Notes: a model not told the origin generated them from the letters alone. Counted from the stretch's first letter, positions 1 through 9,585 are shown. The stretch is 64,000 nt of DNA from Spirochaetota bacterium (GCA_026398615.1 JAPLSN010000019.1:62001-126000); one strand, 5' to 3'. Made by a program: numbers and translations.

Positions 1-66
1 CGGATGTTGTCAATCATTTTTGTTCGTTTATCGAACGTTTTAATTCTCTGTCTCCAGTTTTTTATA

Positions 67-95
67 TTGACGGTCGAACAATGCAGATCGATACT
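67..95 (+). promoter_or_regulatory. Candidate sigma70 promoter of the ROK regulator gene
   Basis: TTGACG (67-72) and GATACT (90-95) are separated by 17 bases and point at the ROK gene about 80 bases downstream. TGTTCG at 21-26, CGAACG at 32-37 and CGAACA at 75-80, the last inside the spacer, form half-sites of an inverted repeat and may be operator sites for the ROK protein itself. This comes from reading the consensus only; no transcription data are available. Confidence 0.45.
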
Positions 96-173
96 CTTCC
101 ATATGATCCATCACCTTCCCACTGATGGCAACAATCGTGTATGTTTGCCTCCGACTTCGAGAAAGGCGCAACC

Positions 174-1427
174 ATGAACGAAACAGGCGGGGAAGCCCCT
201 GCCAACGTATCCACGACAGCAGGAAGAATCTTCAAGATCATCCGGGACCATGGACCGCTCAACGGAACGGACATAGTCCGCCGCACGGGGCTCGCGAAAT
301 CCACGGTTTCCGCCTACCTTGAACGACTCCTTGCCGTCGGACTGCTCCGCGATGAGATTCCCTCTGCCGGAAAGCGCCGCAGATTGAAAGTCGCGGAATC
401 CGCCGGCTACGTGGTGGGAGTCGCGATGGGTCAGTCCCACCTCAACGTCGCCCTGTGCGACCTGGAAGCCGAAATCATCGATTCTGTGGGGGAGTCGGTT
501 GACCTGGTGAAGGATCCGCCGGAAAAAATACTGGGCCTCGTCATCGCCTTCGCCAGGGAACTCGAAAAGAGGGCAGGACTCGGACCGTCGGCCCTCTTCG
601 GCGTGGGGATAGGCCTCCCGAGCCCCGTGGATTACAGCGAGGGATTCCCGGTGAGCCCCCCCGTGATGCCCGGCTGGGACCGGTTTCCCGTGGCTTCGTT
701 CCTTGCCCGGGAATTCACCTGCCCCGTGTTCGTCGACAACGACGTCAACGTGATGGCCCTCGCCGAGCGCGACAAGGGAGCCGCGGCGGGAGTCGCGGAC
801 CGTAAGGGCAGTTTCATCCTCGTGAAAACGGGTACGGGCATCGGTGCCGGGCTCGTCATAGACGGGGAGATCTACCGCGGGGCCAAGGGCGCAGCCGGGG
901 ATATCGGCCACATCGGCATAGACGGCGATTCGACCCCCTGTCGCTGCGGCAACACTGGCTGCCTCGAGGCGGTGGCCGGCGGCCGTGCCCTTGCCGCCCT
1001 TGCCGAGGCTGCCGCCCGATCGGGTCGGAGCGCCTTCCTGGCCGGAGAACTCGCAAGCGGCGCTGCGATGAGCCCCGCCATCATAGCCCGCGGAGCGGCT
1101 TCCGGCGACGAGGAATGCCTTCGCCTCCTCATCTCCTCGGGCGCCTGCGTCGGCGAAGTACTCGCCAAGCTCGTCAACTTCTTCAACCCCACCCTCATCG
1201 TCGTATCGGGAGGCCTGACCAGGCTCGGCGATCGCTTCATAGCCTCCATCAGGGAATCCATCTACCGCCGATCGACGCCGCTCGCCACCGCCGACCTCAT
1301 CGTGAAGGAGTCCGCCCTCCTCGAGAAGGGTGGAACGATGGGAGCTGCCATCCTCGTCCTGGATGAAGTTTTTTCCCACAGGAACGTCAGCAAGCTCATG
1401 AGGCGCTTCGACGATCAGTCCGGCTAG
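174..1427 (+). CDS. ROK family transcriptional regulator
   Basis: About 417 residues, the usual size of NagC/XylR-type ROK repressors. A winged helix-turn-helix lies near residues 15-65. A sugar-kinase-like ROK domain follows, with VDNDVNVMALAE, the glycine-rich KTGTGIGAG and the zinc-binding CRCGNTGCLE motif. The start at 174 is preferred over an in-frame ATG at 141 because GAAAGG lies about 7 bases upstream. Members of the family bind a sugar or sugar phosphate and repress uptake or catabolic genes. No sugar genes are visible on this side, so the ligand and targets are unknown; they may lie left of the window. Confidence 0.88.
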   Translation: MNETGGEAPANVSTTAGRIFKIIRDHGPLNGTDIVRRTGLAKSTVSAYLERLLAVGLLRDEIPSAGKRRRLKVAESAGYVVGVAMGQSHLNVALCDLEAEIIDSVGESVDLVKDPPEKILGLVIAFARELEKRAGLGPSALFGVGIGLPSPVDYSEGFPVSPPVMPGWDRFPVASFLAREFTCPVFVDNDVNVMALAERDKGAAAGVADRKGSFILVKTGTGIGAGLVIDGEIYRGAKGAAGDIGHIGIDGDSTPCRCGNTGCLEAVAGGRALAALAEAAARSGRSAFLAGELASGAAMSPAIIARGAASGDEECLRLLISSGACVGEVLAKLVNFFNPTLIVVSGGLTRLGDRFIASIRESIYRRSTPLATADLIVKESALLEKGGTMGAAILVLDEVFSHRNVSKLMRRFDDQSG

Positions 1428-1469
1428 AACGGAAATCGGGGCGCATCTCCCGTGAAACCGGGTGCGGTC

Positions 1470-3245
1470 CTATTCCTGCGGCGGCGGCCCGGCCACGGGC
1501 AATTCGATCGTGAAGAGCGTGCCTCCGCCGGGCGCGTCCGCGACGTTCAGGTTGCCCTTGTGCCTGGCGACGATGATGTCGTAGGAAATGCTGAGACCGA
1601 GTCCGGTTCCCTTTCCCGGTTCCTTGGTCGTGAAGAAGGGGTCGAATATCCTGTTCCTGATGGCTTCGGGGATGCCGGGGCCGTCGTCCCCGATCTCGAG
1701 GATCACGCGGTCGGCTTTTGCCGCCGTCCTGATGGTGATCATGCCTTTCCCCGGGCGCTTCTGCCCCTCTATGGCCTGGGCCGCGTTGACGAGGATGTTC
1801 AGGATGACTTGGTTGATCTCTCCGCCCTTGGCGCGCAGGGGCGGGAGCTCGCCCAGTTCCTTGCGCACCTCGGCGACGTACTTGATCTCGTTCCATGCGA
1901 CTGACAGGGTGCTTTCGATGCCGCCGTTGAGATCGTAGTGCTCGAATTCACCGGAACGGTCCTCGCGGGAAAAACTCTTCAGGTTCGCGACGATACCCAT
2001 GATCCTCACAAAACCTTCGTCGGATTCGGCGAAAACCCCGTCGATCTCCGAAAAAAGCCGATCGATCCCGCCCCGATCGATCGCGGCGGGCATCGTCCCG
2101 GAACCCGCGGTGCCCTCGTGCCACCGTTTTTTCATGGACCGGAAATATTTTTCAAGCATGGTGTGGTTGCTTTTCAGGAAGCCCAGCGGATTGTTGATTT
2201 CGTGGGCGATGCCTGCCGCGAGCTGCCCGATCGAGGCGAGCCTTTCCTTCTGGACCAGGACGACCTGGGTCCGCTGGAGCTTGAGATTGGCTTCGGCCAG
2301 TTCGAGGTTCGATTTCCAGAATTCGCGCTCGCTCCGTATCCGTTCGCTGATGTCCTTGATGATGCCCTGTATCTCGGCGATTCGACCTTCGGCGTCCCTG
2401 ACAGCGTTCGCGTTCTCCAGGCAGAAAACCGGCTTGTCGTCGGGCCTCGCCATGATGAATTCATAATCGTCGACAAAACCCTCCTTCCGGATCTTCCGGA
2501 GGAAGAGCGCCCTGTCGCTCGGGTTGAGGACGAGCCTGGAAAAGGGCTGCCCGACGACGGCCGCCTTTCCCGGCTTCCCGGACAGGACGAGTCCGGCCGC
2601 GTTCAGGCTGGTCACGATATCGTTCGCGTCGGAGGTATAGACCATGTCGCGCGATTCCTCGAAAAATGCTCGGAGGCGTTTCTCGTTCGTGGCGAGTACG
2701 GCTTCGGCCTGGTGGCGTTTTCCCATCGCACGCTCCCGTCCCCTGCGCGCTTCGAGGATGGGAGAAAGCGTCCATGCCAGGGAGAGGAGCGCCGGTTCGT
2801 CCTCGTCTCCCCAGGGTTCTGAGTTTTTTCCGAGGAGGACGAAACCCCCACCGCACCCGGAAGGCGGGAAACACGACGCGAGCCAGAAGGCCGGGGCATG
2901 GATCGGTACGGCGAAGGACCGCGGACCGAAGCGGCTTGAAGCCGAAGTCATCGGGAGGAAGTTGGTCAATTCCTGCCATTGCAGCTTCGAGAGGGTGATC
3001 GGCTGATCCACACCCGCCGCGCAGCACAGGTACTCGTTCCGGCCATTGCAGCGATAGAGGTATCCCGAATCGGCGTCGAAAAAAAGCCGGAGACATTCGA
3101 TCGCTTCGATCCCTGCGTTTTCCGAATCGTCCCTCGCGAAGATCGAACAGAGTTCGACGGCGACCCGCAGCATCCGCGTGGACCTTTCCGCTTCGCGTTC
3201 CGTCCTCTCGCGCATCGGGTCGAAAGATGGCGAAGGATCAATCAT
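1470..3245 (-). CDS. Soluble PAS sensor histidine kinase
   Basis: About 591 residues with no clear membrane segment. A GAF-like N-terminal half (about 20-165) is followed by a PAS/PAC domain (about 190-310), a coiled linker, a HisKA domain with its phospho-acceptor His in GIAHEINNPLGF, and a HATPase domain with an N-box (NILVNAAQAI), DDGPGIP and GTGLGLS. The start at 3245 is chosen because AAGGA lies 8 bases upstream; an alternative ATG lies at 3254. It overlaps the end of the STAS gene by 8 bases, so the two are translationally coupled. It is the last gene of a six-gene signalling operon, and no receiver-only partner follows it. Confidence 0.87.
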   Translation of the reverse strand: MIDPSPSFDPMRERTEREAERSTRMLRVAVELCSIFARDDSENAGIEAIECLRLFFDADSGYLYRCNGRNEYLCCAAGVDQPITLSKLQWQELTNFLPMTSASSRFGPRSFAVPIHAPAFWLASCFPPSGCGGGFVLLGKNSEPWGDEDEPALLSLAWTLSPILEARRGRERAMGKRHQAEAVLATNEKRLRAFFEESRDMVYTSDANDIVTSLNAAGLVLSGKPGKAAVVGQPFSRLVLNPSDRALFLRKIRKEGFVDDYEFIMARPDDKPVFCLENANAVRDAEGRIAEIQGIIKDISERIRSEREFWKSNLELAEANLKLQRTQVVLVQKERLASIGQLAAGIAHEINNPLGFLKSNHTMLEKYFRSMKKRWHEGTAGSGTMPAAIDRGGIDRLFSEIDGVFAESDEGFVRIMGIVANLKSFSREDRSGEFEHYDLNGGIESTLSVAWNEIKYVAEVRKELGELPPLRAKGGEINQVILNILVNAAQAIEGQKRPGKGMITIRTAAKADRVILEIGDDGPGIPEAIRNRIFDPFFTTKEPGKGTGLGLSISYDIIVARHKGNLNVADAPGGGTLFTIELPVAGPPPQE

Positions 3246-3609
3246 CGCTTTCATCCTTGCTGAAAAAATGCAGGAGTCCGAGTATGTCGAACACGGATCG
3301 CACCTTCTTCGTCATGTTCCTCACCAGGAACGGTACGTTCCTTCGCTGCGCGCGCACGAGGGATGTGACGAGAGCCCCGATCCCGGTCGAGGAAACGTAG
3401 TACACAGCGGCGAGATCGACCACGAGGGAACGGCCCGCTTCGAGCTGGTCGATCACCGAGGCGAGAAGACCCTCGACCTCGCCGGCCAGCTTGATGTCGA
3501 ATGAACCGGAGAGCCCCAGGACCACCCTGCCCCGTTCCTCGGCGACCGACGCCGGCGTCTCCGGGTGCAGCGCGGAAAAGCGATCGACGATCTGGGTGAT
3601 GCGGATCAC
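3238..3609 (-). CDS. STAS-domain anti-sigma factor antagonist
   Basis: About 123 residues with one STAS domain. The region around YYVSSTGIGAL contains the Ser/Thr site that is phosphorylated in SpoIIAA/RsbV-type antagonists. The gene starts with GTG immediately after the TAA of the phosphatase gene and overlaps the downstream kinase gene. In the known partner-switching pathway, a PP2C phosphatase dephosphorylates the STAS protein, which then binds an anti-sigma kinase. No RsbW-like anti-sigma kinase or sigma factor is encoded nearby, so the output partner is not visible here. Confidence 0.85.
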   Translation of the reverse strand: MIRITQIVDRFSALHPETPASVAEERGRVVLGLSGSFDIKLAGEVEGLLASVIDQLEAGRSLVVDLAAVYYVSSTGIGALVTSLVRAQRRNVPFLVRNMTKKVRSVFDILGLLHFFSKDESDD

Positions 3610-4770
3610 TTACAGGATCCTGGCGGTGACGATGGTCACGTCGTCGGTGAAGCCGGGCGAACCGGATTCACCGAGCGCGGCTTCGAAAAGCCTCCGATGG
3701 TGCTCCGCGCCGTACTCGATCCGCTCGAGGATGGGGCCGAGCTTCAGCGGCGCGCAGCCCTCCGAACAGCCGATTTCGACGAGACCGTCCGTGAAGATCA
3801 CGAGGACGTCGCCGCCGGAAACGTCCACGGTCTGCTCGGTGTAGTGAATCGAGTTGGCGAAGCCTATGGCCGATCCCGAAACGGGCAACTCGACCGCTTT
3901 CCCCATGCGGATATTGAAGGGATGGTCATGCCCGGCGTTCGCGTAGCGGAAGGTCGCGGTCGTGAGATCGAGAACCCCCGCGAAAAAGGTGATGATGAGG
4001 TTCGACGCGCTCCTGAACTCGAAATTCATCCGTTCGTTGAGCCAGCCCAGGAATGCGCCGGGGGAAAAATTCTTGCCGGCGGCGGCCCGGACGTACTCCG
4101 AATAGATGACCGCCTTGAGGATGCCGGTGACGAACGCCGCCTTGGCGCCGTGACCCGCGACGTCGCCGACGAGGAGGAGGTAGCGGTCCTGCCCCAGGAG
4201 TATGATGTCGTAGTAATCGCCGCCGCAGTAGATGCCCGGTACTGGACGGTAGCTCACCCTGAATTCCACGCCCGCGGAGCTGGGAAGATTGGGCTTGAGA
4301 ATCGCTTTCTGGAACTCGCCCGCCCATCGGAGCTCTTCCTCGATCGTCTTGAGGTAAAATGCGTTTCGCCTGCGTGTCTCTCCGAACTCGTAGGCCTTCT
4401 GGAGTTCCGCCACGAGATACTCGGAATCCCACGGTTTGAGGATGAAGCTGAAGATGCCTGCCTGCACGGCCTTGATGACTTCCTGGGTTTCCGAATACCC
4501 GGTCAGGAGGATCGATATGATGTCCGGATAGCGTTTCTTGACCTCGAGGAGGAAATCGGACCCCTTCATCTCGGGCATCTTGAGGTCCGAGACGACGATG
4601 ACGGTGTCCTCGCCCCGCTCTTCGAGGAACTCCAGGCCCTTCCTCGCGGAGATCGCCGCGACGATCTCGAGGGAGCGCTCCGCCGCCCAATCCCCGAGCT
4701 CCCTCCCGAGGGCGTTCGTGATGCCCCTCTCGTCGTCGACGAGGAGGATGGATCGCTTCTTCGCATCCAT
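3610..4770 (-). CDS. Response regulator with PP2C (SpoIIE/RsbU-type) phosphatase output
   Basis: About 386 residues. An N-terminal receiver domain (1-125) carries the acidic pocket after SILLVDDE and the phospho-acceptor Asp in VVSDLKMPEMKG. A short coil leads to a PP2C-type phosphatase domain (about 165-386) with metal-binding acidic residues in CGGDYYDI and VGDVAGHG. The family dephosphorylates STAS anti-sigma antagonists, and the gene immediately downstream encodes such a protein. Input should come from a histidine kinase of the same operon. The product is cytoplasmic. Confidence 0.88.
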   Translation of the reverse strand: MDAKKRSILLVDDERGITNALGRELGDWAAERSLEIVAAISARKGLEFLEERGEDTVIVVSDLKMPEMKGSDFLLEVKKRYPDIISILLTGYSETQEVIKAVQAGIFSFILKPWDSEYLVAELQKAYEFGETRRRNAFYLKTIEEELRWAGEFQKAILKPNLPSSAGVEFRVSYRPVPGIYCGGDYYDIILLGQDRYLLLVGDVAGHGAKAAFVTGILKAVIYSEYVRAAAGKNFSPGAFLGWLNERMNFEFRSASNLIITFFAGVLDLTTATFRYANAGHDHPFNIRMGKAVELPVSGSAIGFANSIHYTEQTVDVSGGDVLVIFTDGLVEIGCSEGCAPLKLGPILERIEYGAEHHRRLFEAALGESGSPGFTDDVTIVTARIL

Positions 4771-4774
4771 GTGA

Positions 4775-6985
4775 TTACTCCTCCCTGGTCAATCTGTCCG
4801 TCGGGGCGGATTCCGCATCGCGGGATCCCGCCGGGAAGCGGAGGATCGCCGTCGTCCCCTGCTCCCCGGAAAAAACGACTTCACCCCGAAGCTGTTTCGA
4901 GAAGCCTTCGATGAGGATCATGCCGAGGGAACCGCAACTCGGGGGATCGAAATCCCGGGGCATGCCGATCCCGTCGTCGCGCACCCCGATCTCGAGCATC
5001 CCGGTATCGACCGCCCTCTGCGTGATGAGGATATTCCCCGTTTTCGAACCGTCGGGAAAGGCATGGACGAACGCGTTGGACACGAGCTCGGCGAAAACGA
5101 GCCCGGCGGGGATGGCTTTTTCGAGGTCCAGGAACGTTTCCACGGTTTCATATGCGACGGTGATGCGCGACGCGGTTTCCGGGTGCTCCACGCGGATCCC
5201 GTCGACGATCCGCCGCAGCGATATGGAGAATTCGATGTTCGCCAGGTCATCGGATTCGTAGAATTGCGCGTGGATGAGGGCCATGGACTGGATGCGTCGT
5301 CCGATGCCGCCCCATGTGTCTTTCACGGACTGGTCGTCGGAATCGGGGGACGAAAGGCGGAGGAGGCTGATGATGACCTGCATGTTGTTGTTGACGCGAT
5401 GATGGACCTCGCGAAGGAGCGCGTCCTTTCCCCGGTTCAAGGCTTCGAGCCGCTGCCTGCCGAGTTCGCGCTCCGTCACGTCGTTCTTGATCGCCACGTA
5501 GTTGAGTATGCGTCCGTCCTTGTCGGAGACCGGGGTGATCGTCATGTCCTCGGCATAGGTCTGACCCGATTTCCGGCGGTTGATGATCTTGCCGTTCCAT
5601 ACCATGCCTGCCGTAATCGTTTCCCACATGGCGCGGTAGAATTTCTCGTCCTGCATTCCCGACTTGACGAGCTCGCGGGGATTCCTCCCCAGAACTTCCG
5701 CGCGGGCATAGCCGGTGAGGCGTTCGAAAGCCGGGTTGAGCCACAGGATGCAGCCCTCGCGGTCGGTGATGATCACCGCGTTGGCCGCGGCATCGAGGGC
5801 CGCGCTCTTGAGCACCAGTTCCTCCTCGGCCTTCCTGTTCCTGCTCACGTCGGTCAGCGTTCCGACGACCTCGGCGCTCCCGTCTTCGTTGCGCATGATG
5901 CGGAGTTCGTCCCGGAGCCAGATGCTCCGCCTGTCCTTCGTCGCGAAACGATACTCCCTCGTCAGGACGTCCTCGCGGACGAGTTCGGGCAGGATGCGGA
6001 TGACCTCCTTCCTGTCTTCCGGATGGACATGGCTGAACCACCAGTCCGGTTCGAGAGCCTCCGCGGGGGAATAGCCGAGAATCCGTTCCACGTTCTCGCT
6101 GACCCATCGCCAGATGGCTCGGCCGCCTGCGATCCCGAAGGAATAGGTGATGGTCGGGCTCGTGGCAAGGTAGTGGGCAAGCCTGGTCGTGAGCGCGTCG
6201 CGTTCCCCTTCGGCGGCGATCCGTTCCGATATGTCGTGGATGATGGAAAAAAGGTACGTTTTCCCGCCAAGCGATATCGGACCGGAATGCGTCTCGACGT
6301 CGGTCACCGTTCCGTTCGCCAGCCTGTGCCTGAACTGGAAATGGTTCTTCTTCAAGCGCAGGGCATCCCGCATCCGTTCCCCGAGCAATTCCGGGCTCAG
6401 CGTATTTATCTCGGAAACCGGTTTGCCGATGAGCTCTTCCCTCGGCCAGCCGTAGAATGCGACCGCCGCGTTGTTCGCGTCCAGTATCACGGAATACTCG
6501 GGATCGATGATCAGCATCACCGCGGTGCTGTTGACGAAGATCGAACGGTAGCGCTCCTCGCTCTCGCGGAAGCGGCGATCGCTTTCGGCTGCCCCGCGCC
6601 GGAACTCCCTGAGGGCGAGGGCTTCCTTCACGGCGAAGGGAAGTCTTGTCATGCGTTCCTTGATCACGTAGTCGTTCGCGCCCGCCTTGATGCAGGCGAC
6701 GGCGGTATCTTCGTTCAGGGACCCGGTGAGGACGATGAAGGGCAGGAAAGGATCGCGCTCGCGCGCGAGCTTCAGGGCCGATATCCCGTCGAAGGAAGGC
6801 ATCACGTAATCGGAAATCACGATGTCGGGATCCGCACCCGTGAGGGCTTCGAGGAAGGCGGCCCTGGTAGCGACCCGAACCGAGACGAAATCGATTCCGG
6901 CTTTCCCGAGGGCGCGCCGTGCGAGCTCCGTATCGGTGGGCACATCCTCGACGAACACGATCCTGAGCGTACTAGCCGTTCCCAT
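4775..6985 (-). CDS. Hybrid sensor: receiver, three PAS domains and HisKA_2-type kinase
   Basis: About 736 residues. An N-terminal receiver (5-125; Asp in DIVISDYVMPSFDG) is followed by PAS domains near 145-265, 275-385 and 390-515. A HisKA_2-type dimerisation domain follows, with the phospho-acceptor His in REVHHRVNNNMQVI near 533, and a HATPase domain (DDGIGMPRDF). The order is inverted relative to common hybrid kinases: the receiver is the input end. The ATG overlaps the upstream kinase gene by 14 bases. This layout fits an intermediate in a phosphorelay, receiving phosphate from the membrane kinase and passing it to the receiver-PP2C protein; that order is inferred. Confidence 0.86.
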   Translation of the reverse strand: MGTASTLRIVFVEDVPTDTELARRALGKAGIDFVSVRVATRAAFLEALTGADPDIVISDYVMPSFDGISALKLARERDPFLPFIVLTGSLNEDTAVACIKAGANDYVIKERMTRLPFAVKEALALREFRRGAAESDRRFRESEERYRSIFVNSTAVMLIIDPEYSVILDANNAAVAFYGWPREELIGKPVSEINTLSPELLGERMRDALRLKKNHFQFRHRLANGTVTDVETHSGPISLGGKTYLFSIIHDISERIAAEGERDALTTRLAHYLATSPTITYSFGIAGGRAIWRWVSENVERILGYSPAEALEPDWWFSHVHPEDRKEVIRILPELVREDVLTREYRFATKDRRSIWLRDELRIMRNEDGSAEVVGTLTDVSRNRKAEEELVLKSAALDAAANAVIITDREGCILWLNPAFERLTGYARAEVLGRNPRELVKSGMQDEKFYRAMWETITAGMVWNGKIINRRKSGQTYAEDMTITPVSDKDGRILNYVAIKNDVTERELGRQRLEALNRGKDALLREVHHRVNNNMQVIISLLRLSSPDSDDQSVKDTWGGIGRRIQSMALIHAQFYESDDLANIEFSISLRRIVDGIRVEHPETASRITVAYETVETFLDLEKAIPAGLVFAELVSNAFVHAFPDGSKTGNILITQRAVDTGMLEIGVRDDGIGMPRDFDPPSCGSLGMILIEGFSKQLRGEVVFSGEQGTTAILRFPAGSRDAESAPTDRLTREE

Positions 6986-8531
6986 CGGAATCCTCCCCGG
7001 CCATGTGCAGCGCGGGCAGCGAGAACCAGAAACTGGCTCCCTCGCCCACTTTCCCCTCTGCCCCGACTTTTCCCCCGTGTCGTTCCATGATGCGCTTTAC
7101 GATGGCCAGGCCCACCCCCGTCCCTTCGAATTCCTCGACGGCGTGAAGGCGCTGGAATATCCCGAAAAGCTTGTCGGCGTAGGCCATGTTGAATCCCGCG
7201 CCCGAATCGGCGACCCTGTACATGGTTTCAGTCTCGGTCTTCTCGGCGTCGATGCGGATGACCCGTCGTTCGCTTCGGCTCGTGTATTTCACCGCGTTGG
7301 AGACCAGATTCATCCAGACCTGCCTGATCAGCGTGGGATCGCAGAACGCTGGCGGAATATCCGCAAGCGTAAATATTATTTTCTCCTTTTCCCCGGGCAA
7401 GGCCGTCTCGCCGTAAGCCGCCTCGGCCATGGATCGCATGTCGACGCGGGAAAGCGTGATCTCGATCCGGCCGATCCGGGACAGCGAGAGAATATCCGAA
7501 ATCAGGGTATCCAGCCTGGCCGCGCTGTCCAGTATGACGCCGAGCAATCGTTTGCCTTCATCGTCGAGTCTTTCGTCATAATCCTCGAGCACCATGCGTG
7601 AAAACCCCTCGATCGACCGGAGCGGCGCCTTGAGGTCATGGGAGATGGAATAGGCGAAAGCCTCCAATTCCCTGTTGGCAGAGGCGAGCTCGGCGGTCCT
7701 GGCCTTGACCCGTTCCTCGAGGCTTGCGATGAGCCCGAGAACCTGTTCTTCCGCGGCTTTCCGCTGTTCCGCCTCCCGTTCCAGGTTCCTTACCGTCAGC
7801 ATCAGCTTCGAAGCCATGGAATTGATTTCTCCGGCCAGCTCGCCCATCTCGTCAACGCGATCGGCTTCGAGGCGGTACCCGAGGTTCCCGCCGCCGATTT
7901 CGCGCGTCCCCCGCAATACCCGCTCGAAGCCCCTGGAGATGGACCCCCGGGCCATCGATCCATTGACGACGACGAAGACGACCGTCAGGATCGAGCCGGC
8001 CATGAGGATGTACTCGAAACGCCGCCTCAGAAGGTCGCTGCGCGATATTTGATTGCGTTCCAGGTTCGTGGCGTCGTCGTTGAGCCGATACGACCTGATG
8101 AGCAGTTGGCTCAGGAGTCTCCTTTCGTATTCGTCGAGGAGGTATCGTGCCCGGCCGGCCGTCGCCGCCCTCGCGTCGATCGCGAACAGCTTGCGGTAGA
8201 TCGAAGTCACGGCGCTCTCGTTGCCTCTCATGGCCTTCAGGATTCCGGCATCGTCTCCCTGGGTAAATGCGGCTTTCGCCCCCTCCAACCGCGACGCGAG
8301 GACGGGCAATGCCTCCAGCAAGCGTTGCCTGTCATACTCGCCGCGATGAACCAGATACTCGTCCCTCAGGACGATCCGCCTGAAGAGAGCTTCCTTGGCC
8401 GCGTTGACCAATTCCGCCTTTTGGTTTGACGCGACAATCGCGTTGGAGGTGAACAGGAGAAAGGCGACCGTCGCCAGGGCAATCCCCGAAACGACGAACG
8501 CGTTCGACGCGAGCAGAATCCTGATTTTCAT
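6972..8531 (-). CDS. Membrane sensor histidine kinase with HAMP domain
   Basis: About 519 residues. TM1 spans about 5-27. An extracytoplasmic helical region (about 28-150) follows, then TM2 (about 160-180), HAMP, a coiled coil, HisKA (SISHDLKAPLRSIEGF) and HATPase with NLVSNAVKYTS and GTGVGLAIV. The kinase core resembles phytochrome-type kinases. The start at 8531 overlaps the stop of the binding-protein gene as ATGA; the longer in-frame extension upstream is rejected. Coupling to the binding protein suggests that this kinase reads the loaded lipoprotein across the membrane. Confidence 0.87.
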   Translation of the reverse strand: MKIRILLASNAFVVSGIALATVAFLLFTSNAIVASNQKAELVNAAKEALFRRIVLRDEYLVHRGEYDRQRLLEALPVLASRLEGAKAAFTQGDDAGILKAMRGNESAVTSIYRKLFAIDARAATAGRARYLLDEYERRLLSQLLIRSYRLNDDATNLERNQISRSDLLRRRFEYILMAGSILTVVFVVVNGSMARGSISRGFERVLRGTREIGGGNLGYRLEADRVDEMGELAGEINSMASKLMLTVRNLEREAEQRKAAEEQVLGLIASLEERVKARTAELASANRELEAFAYSISHDLKAPLRSIEGFSRMVLEDYDERLDDEGKRLLGVILDSAARLDTLISDILSLSRIGRIEITLSRVDMRSMAEAAYGETALPGEKEKIIFTLADIPPAFCDPTLIRQVWMNLVSNAVKYTSRSERRVIRIDAEKTETETMYRVADSGAGFNMAYADKLFGIFQRLHAVEEFEGTGVGLAIVKRIMERHGGKVGAEGKVGEGASFWFSLPALHMAGEDSDGNG

Positions 8532-9517
8532 CGGTACAGCCTCACCCTGTCGGGCCGAACGGAACCCAGGGCGTCGGCATCGATCCAATCGAGGAACTCG
8601 GGGATCGCCCCGTAGGCGCCGGGCTTCAGGGTCAGGGCCCAGCGGGACTCCTCCGCGAGGATCAGGATCAGGGCCTGATCGAGGATGACCCTGAACTCAT
8701 AGTTGTCCCAGACGGCACCGAGACCCACCTCGTCGACCTTCGAGTACCCGGCGATATCGGCTCGGGCTTCCCCCGGGGACTCGTCCATGAAATGTTCCGA
8801 GCGGATCAGGGCCCGCATGAACGCTTCCAGCGTTTCGGGCCTGTCGCGCGCGAAGTCCCCGGCGGCCGCGACGCAGAAAGCCTCGGTGAATATTTCATCG
8901 TCATACAGGAACAGTCCCGCTTCCCCCAGGGCCGCGGAGATCCCGAGGACATCCAGCCTTCTCGCCGCCGCCGCGGCAATCTCTCCCGTCATGAGACTCC
9001 CCGCCATCCGCTCGGGCGGCAGGTCGACGAGGGTGACGCTTCGCGGGTCGATGCCATGGGCGATCAGGAAGGAATCCAGGAAGTATTCCCCGGTGGTTCC
9101 TCTCGTCACCCCGATGCTCTTCCCCGCGAGATCTTCCGCCTTCGCGATCCCCTTCGCCCTGTCCGCGATGATGGCGTGGCTCCTGCTCGAGCTCGAGATG
9201 ACTGCGGGCACGATTATCTTTTCGCCGCCCAGGATCGCGAACACCACGGGGGTCTCCCCGACGGTCGCGAGATCGGCCCTTCCATCGATCACTTCGTCGA
9301 GCGCGATTTTCCCGTACGAGAATGGCGTGGCCCGGACCGTGAGCCCCTCGGCCTCGAAGAATCCCCGCGCCAGGGCGACAAGGACCAGACCCGCTTCCGG
9401 AATCGCGGCATACGCGATAGAGATGCTTCCGTCGGGGGTCTCCGGCTTTTCCGGGGCCTTCGCGCACCCCGCCAGAAGAATTGCCGCCGCGGCGACCAGG
9501 CGATATTTTCGAACCAT
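8528..9517 (-). CDS. ABC-type substrate-binding lipoprotein (NMT1/SsuA-like)
   Basis: About 329 residues. A lipoprotein signal peptide ends at the lipobox LLAGC, and the rest reads as a type-2 periplasmic binding fold of the NMT1/SsuA/ThiY group (SISIAYAAIPEAGLVLVA near the start, then ARGFFEAEGL). The start at 9517 is supported by AAGGGG 8 bases upstream. No permease or ATPase gene is adjacent; the next gene is a membrane histidine kinase overlapping by 4 bases. The protein may therefore serve as a sensor subunit rather than a transporter component. The ligand cannot be read from sequence. Confidence 0.82.
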   Translation of the reverse strand: MVRKYRLVAAAAILLAGCAKAPEKPETPDGSISIAYAAIPEAGLVLVALARGFFEAEGLTVRATPFSYGKIALDEVIDGRADLATVGETPVVFAILGGEKIIVPAVISSSSRSHAIIADRAKGIAKAEDLAGKSIGVTRGTTGEYFLDSFLIAHGIDPRSVTLVDLPPERMAGSLMTGEIAAAAARRLDVLGISAALGEAGLFLYDDEIFTEAFCVAAAGDFARDRPETLEAFMRALIRSEHFMDESPGEARADIAGYSKVDEVGLGAVWDNYEFRVILDQALILILAEESRWALTLKPGAYGAIPEFLDWIDADALGSVRPDRVRLYR

Positions 9518-9585
9518 GCACCGATCCCCTTCGCCCTTGCGGCTGGGTGGGTTTCTCGTCCAGGAGGAGCCGGTAAAACCCAAGT

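Noticed and set aside
5063-7090. Long plus-strand open frame of 675 codons
   Set aside because: It lies antisense to the receiver-PAS-kinase gene; in GC-rich DNA such antisense frames stay open by chance. It has no ribosome-binding site or domain pattern.
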